Shown in pieces: positions 5,832-12,507 of a DNA stretch of 12,507 bases. The DNA lies in assembly GCA_029934755.1 (NCBI GenBank), contig JAOZLQ010000057.1, positions 1-12,507 on the forward strand. Direction: 5' to 3'. A model generated the notes under the pieces. That model was not told where the DNA came from. It made no database searches and saw only the letters and a list, made by a program, of their open reading frames with translations. Within the stretch, counting starts at the first letter, position 1; each line of letters begins with the position of its first letter. This DNA comes from Desulfuromusa sp. GTDB taxonomy: Bacteria > Desulfobacterota > Desulfuromonadia > Desulfuromonadales > Geopsychrobacteraceae. The translations under genes and the position numbers were made by a program.

Positions 5832-6893
5832 CTACTTGGCCGCTTTGACGCGATCAAGAACCTTCGACTCAATCTTTTCAAATCCAGCTGGTACAGGTGG
5901 ATGCCACTTGATGTTATCAAGATCTTCCGGTGGGAACGAACGGCTGAAGTTAGCCTTGATTTCAGCATTCAAGAAGTTGATCGCATCCTTGGAAGCAGTA
6001 CCGTAGCCTTCCTGATTGGTGAAGTAAGCAGCATTTTCTGGACGCAACATGAAGTTAATATACTTGTATGCTCCATCTAGGTTTTTCGATTTTGCTGGCA
6101 GGGCAAAGGTATCGATCCAGCCCAATGCACCGCTCTTGGGAGCGATAAAATCGATATCGGGATTTTCTTTATGGAGAGTCCAGCCTTTACCATCCCAACC
6201 AGAAATAACATTGGCATCACCACTCTTGATAATTGCCACTTGGGTATCACCACTGGTCCAGTAGTTCTTGACCAGTTTTTTGCTATCAATAAGTTTTTTC
6301 TCAACCCGCCCCATCAATGCACGATAGGCATCAATATCGCCGTAGAGAGCAAAAGGATCTTCACCCATACCAAAAGCGGTCGCAATCAGCAACGGACGCT
6401 TCAGGCGATAAGAGATTTTACCAGCGTATTTTGGATTCCAGAGATCTGACCAGTCATCTGCCCCTGGAGCCAGCTTTTGATTGACGATCATCCCCGTGGT
6501 ACCGTAACAGTGCGGCACAGCAAACCCTTTACCATCAACGGCACTGTTCTTCTTCACTGCATCAACCATTGATTCGACCAGTTGGCCAGTATCAACTTTA
6601 CTGTAGTCGATGGGCTGATAGATGGGGAATTTATTCTGCACAAAAGAGATACGATCCTGACTCGGTTGTGCCAGATCAAATCCTGCACCCCGGGTCGCCC
6701 GCAGCTTGGCAATCATCTCTTCGTTGTTGGAGTAGGTGAGTTTGACATCGATGCCTGTTTCAGCCTCAAATGCTTTGATCAATTTGGCAGGCGCATACCC
6801 TTTCCATGTCAACACCCTCAATGTCTCTTGTGCCATTGCCCCAGTGGCAATAAGCGATAATGCAATCGCACCGATTAATACCAGTCTCTTCAT
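5832..6893 (-). CDS. Periplasmic solute-binding protein of an ABC transporter, PotD/PotF-like family, probably not polyamine-specific
   Basis: A 353-residue protein with a clear signal peptide (MKR, hydrophobic core at about 4-18, AMA at 19-21 before QE), so it is exported to the periplasm. The mature part has the PotD-like bilobal pattern: LRVLTWKGY (W30, Y33), AKLRATRGAGFDLAQPS, SDLWNPKYAGK, W233 and GWIDTFALPAKSK (W259, D261). Compared from memory with E. coli PotD, the acidic pair that grips the amine (D168/E171) falls in a segment that here reads SYRLKRP (161-167) with R163, K165 and R166, and PotD Y85 has no aromatic counterpart in PSQDR. This suggests an anionic ligand, plausibly glycerol-3-phosphate or a glycerophosphodiester given the neighbours. 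AAGGAG precedes the ATG, and it is the first gene of the ABC operon. The family is firm; the substrate is inferred. Confidence 0.9.
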   Translation of the reverse strand: MKRLVLIGAIALSLIATGAMAQETLRVLTWKGYAPAKLIKAFEAETGIDVKLTYSNNEEMIAKLRATRGAGFDLAQPSQDRISFVQNKFPIYQPIDYSKVDTGQLVESMVDAVKKNSAVDGKGFAVPHCYGTTGMIVNQKLAPGADDWSDLWNPKYAGKISYRLKRPLLIATAFGMGEDPFALYGDIDAYRALMGRVEKKLIDSKKLVKNYWTSGDTQVAIIKSGDANVISGWDGKGWTLHKENPDIDFIAPKSGALGWIDTFALPAKSKNLDGAYKYINFMLRPENAAYFTNQEGYGTASKDAINFLNAEIKANFSRSFPPEDLDNIKWHPPVPAGFEKIESKVLDRVKAAK

Positions 6894-6938
6894 GATTCAA
6901 TCTCCTTTTGTTGAGGTCATTAAATGTATGATTTTTGA

Positions 6939-6966
6939 ATTTTATCATACCAACCAGGTTTGCCAA
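6939..6966 (-). promoter_or_regulatory. Candidate promoter of the ABC transporter operon
   Basis: On the minus strand TTGGCA (6966-6961) is followed after 16 bases by TAAAAT (6944-6939), giving a predicted start near 6932 and a leader of about 40 bases. An alternative is TTGTTC (7145-7140) with TAGTGT 17 bases later, which would overlap a TGTTCGGGC site and give a leader of over 200 bases. The choice needs transcript mapping. Confidence 0.45.
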
Positions 6967-7135
6967 CTTGGCTTCAGTCAATTATCAATCTAACATCTTT
7001 CCGGTTTCTTGCAAGCACCCAGAAAGCTTCATCCACTCTCTTAGATTTCTATTAAGCATTCGGTTTGAATGCCATTAACCACTCACTTTCAGCTTAATTA
7101 ACTATAAAACAACGTTACACTACCACACAGCATAT

Positions 7136-7166
7136 GCCCGAACAAGTAATAATTCAGCCCGAACAA
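7136..7166 (-). promoter_or_regulatory. Putative GlpR operator: two direct repeats of TTGTTCGGGC, 21 bp apart
   Basis: GCCCGAACAA occurs at 7136-7145 and again at 7157-7166 on the plus strand (TTGTTCGGGC on the minus strand). Start-to-start distance is 21 bases, two helical turns, so both face the same side of DNA. TGTTCG is the half-site core of the E. coli GlpR operator. A third copy in front of the glpA-like gene supports a shared regulator, most likely the GlpR-type protein encoded next door. Confidence 0.6.
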
Positions 7167-7201
7167 ACAGTTTTCTTGCCGTTACATCCCACTGAGAGTT
7201 C

Positions 7202-7230
7202 TTGACAATCAAACTCTTAAACGCTACCGT
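7202..7230 (+). promoter_or_regulatory. Candidate promoter of the GlpR-type gene
   Basis: A consensus TTGACA (7202-7207) is followed after 17 bases by a weak -10, TACCGT (7225-7230). The paired TGTTCGGGC sites end 35 bases upstream. The good -35 also argues against using the TTG at 7202 as a start codon. Confidence 0.4.
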
Positions 7231-7309
7231 ACGTGCCAAATATCACTCCTTTGCAGGCGAGTATTGGCGGCAAAAAACCTGGTCATCCGCTAATTATTTA
7301 AGAGCAAAT

Positions 7310-8089
7310 ATGGATCACTTCATGAACCCATCTGCCCGACGAACCAAAATTGCCAACCTGATTCGACAGCGTGAGCATGTCACTGTCAACGAGCTGGCTG
7401 AGATACTAAACACTTCTCGGGAAACCATTCGACGCGATCTAACCGAACTTGCTCAAGCTGGAAAAGTTCAAAAATTCCATGGTGGAGCATCTGTTCCAAT
7501 AATTGCCGGTGAAGGCCCATTTCGCGACCGAATGGGAAAAAATGCAGCGGCAAAGATGCAAATCGCTGCAGCAGCGGCAAAAATTGTCTCCCCTGGAGAA
7601 ACAATTTTCATTGATACCGGCTCAACCACTCTCTATCTTGCCGAACAACTCGCTGAGATTCCCAACTTGACCGTCGTCACCAACTCGACAAAGATTGCAC
7701 GGATCGTGAGTGCAGAACCAGTTCCTGCAAGAACCTTCCTCCTGGGAGGCGAGTTTCATGGCGACAACAGACAAACCATCGGCAGCATGGCTATTGCACA
7801 GGTTCAATCTTTCAGAGCACACCATGCAATTTTAACCATTGGGGCGCTTGATGCGCGCACTGGACTTATGGACTATAGCATTGAAGAGGCTCAGCTAGCA
7901 CGAGCCATGGTTGAGCAGGCAGAAGCCCTGACCATTCTTGTCGATAGTTCAAAGTTCGAACAAATTGCTTCTTTCGAAGTATGTGGCCTAGCTAAAGTAA
8001 CCAACCTCGTCTGCGACACCCCCCCATCAGACAAAATATCAACAGCCCTGATAGAGGCAAACGTCAACATTATAGTCGCGGGCTTGTAG
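7310..8089 (+). CDS. glpR: GlpR/DeoR-family transcriptional repressor
   Basis: A 259-residue DeoR-family protein. The N-terminal winged helix-turn-helix spans about residues 10-62 (RRTKIANLIRQ, VTVNELAEILNTSRETIRRD, GKVQKFHGG), followed by the sensor domain with DTGSTTLYLAEQL, TVVTNSTKIA, LLGGEF and VDSSKF motifs, typical of phosphosugar-responsive members. I chose ATG 7310 (AAGAG 5 bases upstream); ATG 7322 is equally possible, and an upstream TTG at 7202 would add an uncharacteristic 36-residue tail and coincides with a TTGACA promoter element. It is divergent from the ABC operon and upstream of the GlpA-like gene. Shared TGTTCGGGC sites suggest that it represses both and itself. The inducer is inferred to be glycerol-3-phosphate or a close relative. 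Confidence 0.88.
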   Translation: MDHFMNPSARRTKIANLIRQREHVTVNELAEILNTSRETIRRDLTELAQAGKVQKFHGGASVPIIAGEGPFRDRMGKNAAAKMQIAAAAAKIVSPGETIFIDTGSTTLYLAEQLAEIPNLTVVTNSTKIARIVSAEPVPARTFLLGGEFHGDNRQTIGSMAIAQVQSFRAHHAILTIGALDARTGLMDYSIEEAQLARAMVEQAEALTILVDSSKFEQIASFEVCGLAKVTNLVCDTPPSDKISTALIEANVNIIVAGL

Positions 8090-8197
8090 TAAAAACACAT
8101 TTCGGCTCAACCCATTTATCGTCTTCAGTATGACGTTCAGCTAGGTTCCATTCAAGGAACATACAATCTTCTTGAAATTTCTTCTTAAAATTAAATT

Positions 8198-8213
8198 GCC
8201 TGTTCGGGCAAAT
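8198..8213 (+). promoter_or_regulatory. Putative GlpR operator in front of the glpA-like gene
   Basis: TGTTCGGGC (8203-8211) repeats the element found twice in the divergent region. It is embedded in an inverted repeat TTGCC-N6-GGCAA (8198-8213) ending about 17 bases before the ATG, so bound repressor should block the promoter or transcription start. A TAAAAT at 8188-8193 is a candidate -10. Relative to the gene it controls, its orientation is the same as that of the pair upstream of the ABC operon. Confidence 0.55.
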
Positions 8214-8230
8214 ATTGATACTATTCAGTC

Positions 8231-9664
8231 ATGACAATTCAATCGCATAAAAAATACAGCTCAGACACTAATCTCCCTCCCCTCGCCAGCGGTGATATCG
8301 CCGTGATCGGTGGAGGAGTTGTTGGTTGTGCTGTTGCTCGCAGGATGGCGCTGGAAGGGGCATCCGTTGTCCTGATTGAGAAGGCAGCGGATATTCTGGA
8401 CGGTGCGAGTAAAGGCAACAGTGCTATTCTTCATACCGGGTTTGATGCGCCGGTCGGTTCTCTGGAATGGGAATGTGTACAAAAAGGCTATCATGAGTAT
8501 CTGGAGATCTACAAAGGTCTTAATCTCCCCCTGCTTAAAACCGGCGCTCTGGTTGCTGCCTGGACGGAAGAACAAGAAGCTAAATTCACCGACATCCTAA
8601 AAAAAGGGAGCGACAACGGGGTTGAGGATTTACGTCTTCTGAGTCGCAGTGAGGTTCTTGGACTTGAGCCCAATCTGGCACAGAGCATCAGAGCGGCGAT
8701 ATCTATCCCTCGTGAATATGTGATGGATCCCTGGTCAACTCCGCTTGCCTATCTACAACAAGCCCTGCAAAACGGTGGGCAGGCTTTCTTTAATGCTGAA
8801 GTGACCGGTGGTGAGTTCGATGGTTCTCATTGGCGACTCAATACCAGTCGAGGACAGATTAAAGCGCGCCATGTTGTTAACTGTGCCGGACTCTATGGTG
8901 ACATTGTTGACCAGAATGTTCTTGGTCACAGTGATTTCATGATTAAACCCCGCAAAGGGCAATTTGTTGTTTTTGATATGGCGGCAAGCAAATTACTCGG
9001 CTCGGTGATTTTACCGGTACCGACCGTGCGAACGAAGGGGATCGTCCTGTTTCCAACTATTTTTGGCAACATTGCCGTTGGCCCAACGGCAGAGGATCAG
9101 GAAGGTCGGGATGACGCGACTGTTGATACGGATAATCTGGAAGCACTCCACGCCCAGGCGATAGAAAAGGTTCCAGCACTGGCCAATATTCCCGTCACAG
9201 CAACCTATGCAGGGATTCGACCTGCGAGTGGAGAACGAGAGTATCAGGTTATTGATTATCCTGACCGTAACTGGATCACTCTTGGGGGGATCCGCTCAAC
9301 TGGCCTGACATCATCCCTCGGACTGGCGCAACATGTTCATCAGTTACTTTTGCAACAGGGGATTCAATTTGAGACCATTGCAAATCCTGTAACACCGCAG
9401 GTTCCCAATCTTGCGGAACATCTGCCCCGCGACTATGAAACTCCAGGATACGGAGAGATTGTTTGTCATTGTGAAATGGTCACCGAGCGTGAGATCAAGG
9501 CGGTGCTGGAAGGTCCGCTACCAGCAGGAAGTCTGGCAGGTTTGAAACGGCGGACGCGGGCCACTATGGGTCGCTGTCAAGGTTTCTACTGTTCAGCGCG
9601 TCTGGCTGAATTAACCAAAGGAATGTTTGCTGAGCCTCTTGGGGTTGGAGATGCTGATGACTGA
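8231..9664 (+). CDS. glpA: GlpA-like FAD-dependent glycerol-3-phosphate dehydrogenase with C-terminal [2Fe-2S] BFD domain
   Basis: A 477-residue protein. An FAD-binding DAO-type domain begins at DIAVIGGGVVGCAVARRMA (22-40) and runs to about residue 380, with the ADP-ribose motif GGGVVG and a downstream YAGIRPAS/GIRSTGLTSS pattern common to GlpA and L-2-hydroxyglutarate-type oxidases. The C-terminus is a BFD-like [2Fe-2S] domain with C412, C414, C449 and C454. This arrangement matches GlpA, which oxidises glycerol-3-phosphate to dihydroxyacetone phosphate in anaerobic respiration. It is shorter than E. coli GlpA (about 540 residues). No strong ribosome binding site precedes the ATG, but no better start exists before the FAD motif. 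It overlaps the next flavoprotein gene, so the two probably form a complex. GlpK, GlpF, GlpC and DUF1667 genes are absent here. The family is sure; the exact substrate is likely but not proved. Confidence 0.85.
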   Translation: MTIQSHKKYSSDTNLPPLASGDIAVIGGGVVGCAVARRMALEGASVVLIEKAADILDGASKGNSAILHTGFDAPVGSLEWECVQKGYHEYLEIYKGLNLPLLKTGALVAAWTEEQEAKFTDILKKGSDNGVEDLRLLSRSEVLGLEPNLAQSIRAAISIPREYVMDPWSTPLAYLQQALQNGGQAFFNAEVTGGEFDGSHWRLNTSRGQIKARHVVNCAGLYGDIVDQNVLGHSDFMIKPRKGQFVVFDMAASKLLGSVILPVPTVRTKGIVLFPTIFGNIAVGPTAEDQEGRDDATVDTDNLEALHAQAIEKVPALANIPVTATYAGIRPASGEREYQVIDYPDRNWITLGGIRSTGLTSSLGLAQHVHQLLLQQGIQFETIANPVTPQVPNLAEHLPRDYETPGYGEIVCHCEMVTEREIKAVLEGPLPAGSLAGLKRRTRATMGRCQGFYCSARLAELTKGMFAEPLGVGDADD

Positions 9665-10694
9665 TGCTTTGGAACTCAAAAGCTGTGATGTTGCGATCAT
9701 CGGTGCGGGTCCGGCAGGTCTCTCTGCTGCAATAGAACTGAAAAAAGCGGGAATTGCATCGGTTGTGGTGTTGGAGCGTGAATCGGAAGCGGGTGGTATC
9801 CCCCGTCATTGCGCTCACCCACCCTATGGTCTTCGTGAATACAAATGGATGATGACGGGTCCTTCTTATGCAAAACGGCTGGTTGAGACCGCTCGTAGAA
9901 GCGGCGTTCATATCCTCCTGAAAACAACGGTCACAATGTTGGAACCTGGTGGATCTCTGTCCATTGCTTCACCGGAAGGCCCAAAAAGACTCACGGCAAA
10001 ACGGGTGTTGATCGCAACAGGAATCCGCGAGACGCCACGGTCGGCCAGATTGGTCTCTGGGGCCAGGCCTATGGGGATCAGCAATACCGGAACACTGCAG
10101 TCAATGTTCTACCTGAAAGAGATGATCCCATTTCGTCGTCCGGTGGTGATTGGTACTGAGATCGTCAGTTTTTCTGCTCTTTCAACGTGTAAGAAAGCAG
10201 GCATTCAGCCAGTTGCGATGCTTGAAGAAGCCCAGCGTCCATCCATACGTTGGCCTATTCATTATGCGGCCCGGTGGTTTGGTGTGCCGATCATGCTGGA
10301 AACCCGACTGGTTAATATCCTTGGCAAGAATCGTGTTGAAGGGGTTCAGATTGCCGACAAGAACGGAGATCTCCACAAAATTGATTGCGATGGGGTTCTT
10401 TTTACCGGTCAATTCACTCCAGAGTCAGCCCTTGCTCGAATGAGTCATCTGGAACTCAATTATAAAACAAGCAGTCCGGTTGTTGATTCATTTAATCGTT
10501 GTTCAGATCCGACTTATTATGCGGCTGGTAATGTTTTACAACCACCCGATCATTCCGCTCACGTTCCTTATTACTACACTGCTGACAATCTTCCGCAACC
10601 AGTCGATGTTGCGGGTCAATGCTGGGATGAGGGGCGGATAACGGCTCAATGGATGGTTAAGGATTTACAGGGAAAGCTGACTGTGTCTTCTTGA
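9657..10694 (+). CDS. FAD-dependent pyridine-nucleotide-disulfide-type oxidoreductase, partner of the GlpA-like subunit
   Basis: A 345-residue flavoprotein with an N-terminal dinucleotide-binding motif (DVAIIGAGPAGLSAAIELKKAG, about residues 11-32), a mid-protein VLIATGIRETPRSAR segment, and a C-terminal YYAAGNVLQP segment where FAD-linked aspartate-type motifs usually lie. No redox CxxC is visible. I chose the ATG at 9657: GGAG lies 6 bases upstream and the gene then overlaps the glpA-like stop by 8 bases, implying coupled translation; other in-frame starts at 9627 (TTG) and 9651 fit worse. In several anaerobes (for example Thermotoga, from memory) a GlpA-like protein, such an oxidoreductase and a small DUF1667 protein are encoded together. 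Here the small third protein is missing. It probably passes electrons from the [2Fe-2S] subunit to NAD(P) or a quinone; the acceptor is unknown. Confidence 0.82.
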   Translation: MTDALELKSCDVAIIGAGPAGLSAAIELKKAGIASVVVLERESEAGGIPRHCAHPPYGLREYKWMMTGPSYAKRLVETARRSGVHILLKTTVTMLEPGGSLSIASPEGPKRLTAKRVLIATGIRETPRSARLVSGARPMGISNTGTLQSMFYLKEMIPFRRPVVIGTEIVSFSALSTCKKAGIQPVAMLEEAQRPSIRWPIHYAARWFGVPIMLETRLVNILGKNRVEGVQIADKNGDLHKIDCDGVLFTGQFTPESALARMSHLELNYKTSSPVVDSFNRCSDPTYYAAGNVLQPPDHSAHVPYYYTADNLPQPVDVAGQCWDEGRITAQWMVKDLQGKLTVSS

Positions 10695-10800
10695 ATAGTA
10701 CCACCGCTAGAGTCACTCCCTTTGATCAAAATGAAACGGGTCACTGATCAATAGAGCTCCACACAAAACTCCTTGTAATTCCGGTAATATTTACTATTCT

Positions 10801-10831
10801 TTGACAATATCGCTTAGGTATTGTTTATATT
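10801..10831 (+). promoter_or_regulatory. Candidate promoter for the phosphate-transport pair
   Basis: A consensus TTGACA (10801-10806) is followed 17-19 bases later by a T/A-rich -10 region (TTTATATT, 10824-10831). It lies about 40 bases before the DUF47 start, which has an AGAGG ribosome binding site. The rest of the 176-base gap holds an inverted TTGATCA/TGATCAA pair (10722-10751) with no T tract, and no clear terminator for the preceding oxidoreductase genes. Confidence 0.5.
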
Positions 10832-10870
10832 GAAACAAATAAAAGTCCCCCGATTCCAAAGAGGTCAGAT

Positions 10871-11524
10871 ATGACATTCGTTAGCATATTTAAAAATCGT
10901 ACCGGAATTGAGAAGGAAATCGACAGTTTCCTAAATCTGGCCAGCGAATCAGGACTTATTTTTGTCCAGGGGATAGATGCCTACCTCATCAACAAACTTG
11001 AAACTTTCAACGAACACTTGGTTCACATCGTTGAGACCGAAAAAGAGGCTGATCTACTACGCCATTCGATAGAAGATTTACTTTACCGGAAAACCCTCAT
11101 CCCTGAATCAAGGGGAGATGTTCTCGAACTAATTGAACGGATGGATGTATTACTAGGCCGGTTCAAGGGAGTTATGTTCAGAATTGAGATCGAACGGCCA
11201 AATATCGATGCAAAATTTCACGAGGACCTAAAAACCTTGGTCAACTGTGTTATTCAAGCAGTCGAAGCAGCCACTCTATCGCTAAGAGCCTACTTTAAAG
11301 ATATTTCCCAAGCTACCGACCATATCCACAAAGTAGCCTTCTGGGAAACTGAGGCAGACAAAGCAGCAACTTGCTTGCAAAAATCTATTTTCGGTGACGA
11401 AAATTTAGGCTTAGACTCAAAACTACAACTGCGCGATCTTGCCAGAAGTATCGATAAGATAGCCGACCAAGCTGAAGACTTAGGCGACACTCTGGCTATC
11501 TACGTAATCAAACGCTCACTATAA
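10871..11524 (+). CDS. DUF47/PhoU-like Pit accessory protein
   Basis: A 217-residue, largely alpha-helical cytoplasmic protein of the DUF47 family (PhoU-like). Visible features are acidic and amphipathic helices such as HIVETEKEADLLRHSIEDLL and a C-terminal RDLARSIDKIADQAEDLGDTLAIYVIKR segment, the conserved part of this family, which resembles PhoU metal-binding helices. Members are typically encoded directly upstream of Pit phosphate transporters and are thought to modulate them. That is the arrangement here: a Pit-type gene starts 9 bases after the stop. An AGAGG site lies 6 bases before the ATG. No signal peptide or membrane helix is seen. Confidence 0.9.
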   Translation: MTFVSIFKNRTGIEKEIDSFLNLASESGLIFVQGIDAYLINKLETFNEHLVHIVETEKEADLLRHSIEDLLYRKTLIPESRGDVLELIERMDVLLGRFKGVMFRIEIERPNIDAKFHEDLKTLVNCVIQAVEAATLSLRAYFKDISQATDHIHKVAFWETEADKAATCLQKSIFGDENLGLDSKLQLRDLARSIDKIADQAEDLGDTLAIYVIKRSL

Positions 11525-11533
11525 GACCTATTT

Positions 11534-12507
11534 ATGTTTTTATTTTTCCTTTCAAGCGGCATGTTTCTTGGTTGGTCTCTGGGTGCAAATGACGCCTCCA
11601 ACGTCTTTGGCACAGCGGTCGGATCACGCATGATCAGATTTCGTACTGCAGCAATTCTCTGTTCTATTTTCGTTATTCTTGGAGCAGTGATCAGTGGTGC
11701 TGGAGCAACCCACACCCTGGGAAAACTTGGAGCTGTCAATGCCGTTGCCGGTGCTTTTGTCGTTGCATTTGCTGCCGCTATAAGCGTCTACCTGATGACC
11801 TTGGCACGCTATCCGGTATCGACATCACAAGCGATTGTCGGGGCGATTGTCGGCTGGAATCTTTTTTCTGGTTCACCAACCGACAGCAGTGCTCTTTCTA
11901 AAATAGTTATAACCTGGATAGCCTGTCCAATTTTATCGGGAATTATCGCCGTAGTCTCTTATAAAATAGTTACATTCTTCATCCTCAAGTGGAAAATTCA
12001 CATGTTCAAATTGGATGAAATAACCAGGTATGGACTGTTACTGATGGGAGCATTTGGAGCTTTTGCTCTGGGGGCTAATAATATTGCCAACGTGGTCGGA
12101 GTTTTCCTCCCCGTTTCTCCCTTTACTGAGATTGATCTTTTTTGGGGGATTAGTTTTAACCCTGCGCAACAACTCTTTTTTCTCGGCAGCATGGCCATTT
12201 CTATCGGTGTTATCACCTATTCAAGACGAGTTATGGATACCGTTGGCAGTGGAATTTTCAAACTGTCCCCGGTGATGGCCCTGGTCGCTGTATGGGCTCA
12301 CTCCGTAGTTTTATTCCTGTTCGCCTCACAACGACTGGAACAATTACTCCTCAGCCTTGGATTACCAACAATCCCCCTCGTTCCGGTCTCCAGCTCTCAG
12401 GCAATTGTTGGTGCTGTGGTCGGAATGGGATTACTCAAAGGGGGACATAATATTCGCTGGAGAACTGTTGGGGGGATTGCAGGCAGCTGGATCACAACCC
12501 CAATATT
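11534..12507 (+). CDS. pit: Inorganic phosphate transporter, Pit family (partial, cut by the window end)
   Basis: The reading frame starts at ATG 11534 and stays open to the last base, giving about 324 residues of an incomplete membrane protein. The two diagnostic inverted-topology repeats are visible: GANDASNVFGTAVGS near the N-terminus (about residues 17-31) and GANNIANVVGVF (about 178-189), each followed later by an S-S/T-Q-A-I-V-G-A motif (STSQAIVGAIVG and SSSQAIVGAVVG). These are the Pi and cation sites of the PiT/SLC20 family, which imports phosphate with H+ or Na+ (or metal-phosphate). Hydrophobic helices fill the rest. It lies 9 bases after the DUF47 gene with only a weak ribosome binding site, so translation is probably coupled. 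The C-terminus is outside the window. Confidence 0.93.
   Translation, partial: MFLFFLSSGMFLGWSLGANDASNVFGTAVGSRMIRFRTAAILCSIFVILGAVISGAGATHTLGKLGAVNAVAGAFVVAFAAAISVYLMTLARYPVSTSQAIVGAIVGWNLFSGSPTDSSALSKIVITWIACPILSGIIAVVSYKIVTFFILKWKIHMFKLDEITRYGLLLMGAFGAFALGANNIANVVGVFLPVSPFTEIDLFWGISFNPAQQLFFLGSMAISIGVITYSRRVMDTVGSGIFKLSPVMALVAVWAHSVVLFLFASQRLEQLLLSLGLPTIPLVPVSSSQAIVGAVVGMGLLKGGHNIRWRTVGGIAGSWITTPI

Larger units (their letters stand above)
6894..7309. promoter_or_regulatory. Divergent intergenic regulatory region between the binding-protein gene and the GlpR-type gene
   Basis: There are 416 bases without a convincing gene. The region holds candidate promoters on both strands, two TGTTCGGGC sites (listed separately), an inverted repeat GCATTC-N5-GAATGC (7056-7072), and a palindrome GCCAA-C-TTGGC (6962-6972) that overlaps the candidate -35 of the binding-protein promoter. 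No stable RNA or riboswitch was recognised. Confidence 0.6.

Noticed and set aside
5832..6893. Straight annotation as spermidine/putrescine-binding protein PotD
   Set aside because: The family fits, but the residues that bind the amine are replaced by basic ones and the gene neighbours concern glycerol-phosphate, so only the family, not the substrate, is claimed.
7202..7309. TTG at 7202 as the start of the GlpR-type protein
   Set aside because: The extra 36 residues do not resemble the DeoR family N-terminus and the TTG is part of a consensus TTGACA promoter element; ATG 7310 has a usable AAGAG site.
9564..9911. Minus-strand open frame of 115 codons across the junction of the two flavoprotein genes
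   Set aside because: It is a shadow of two well-supported overlapping genes on the other strand.
10722..10751. TTGATCA/TGATCAA inverted pair as terminator of the flavoprotein operon
   Set aside because: The arms are AT-rich and separated by 16 bases, with no T tract; it could as easily be chance.

Overview
The window is about 12.5 kb of compact bacterial chromosome of moderate GC. It probably comes from a Desulfuromonadota (Geobacter/Pelobacter-like) or similar proteobacterium. That assignment rests on the overall look of the proteins and on palindromic intergenic repeats that resemble, from memory, those of such genomes, so it is tentative.

Layout. (1) 37-1481, minus strand: a REP-associated-transposase (RAYT) family protein followed, with an ATGA overlap, by trmO. 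The RAYT reading frame is intact, but both HUH histidines and the catalytic tyrosine are replaced. (2) 1631-6893, minus strand: an apparent operon read as solute-binding protein, PotA-type ATPase, PotB-type permease, PotC-type permease, then a cytoplasmic metallophosphoesterase resembling the glycerophosphodiesterase GpdQ. Three of its four gene junctions hold palindromic repeat elements. (3) 6894-7309: a 416-base divergent regulatory region. (4) 7310-10694, plus strand: a GlpR/DeoR-type repressor, a GlpA-like FAD dehydrogenase with a C-terminal [2Fe-2S] BFD domain, and an overlapping second FAD oxidoreductase. (5) 10871-12507, plus strand: a DUF47/PhoU-like protein and a Pit-type phosphate transporter cut by the window end.

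How the genes may work together. The central block reads as one pathway: import of a glycerophosphodiester or glycerol-3-phosphate by the ABC transporter, hydrolysis of the diester by the GpdQ-like enzyme, and oxidation of glycerol-3-phosphate by the GlpA-like enzyme and its flavoprotein partner, with GlpR sensing a glycerol-phosphate metabolite. Two observations support this. The solute-binding protein has basic residues (R163, K165, R166) where polyamine-binding PotD has acidic ligands. A shared element, TGTTCGGGC, whose first six bases match the E. coli GlpR half-site, occurs twice (21 bp apart) in the divergent region and once in front of the glpA-like gene. A default annotation would split this into a spermidine/putrescine transporter, a cAMP phosphodiesterase and a glycerol operon; the integrated reading is inference and testable.

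No tRNA, rRNA, CRISPR array or complete insertion sequence was seen.
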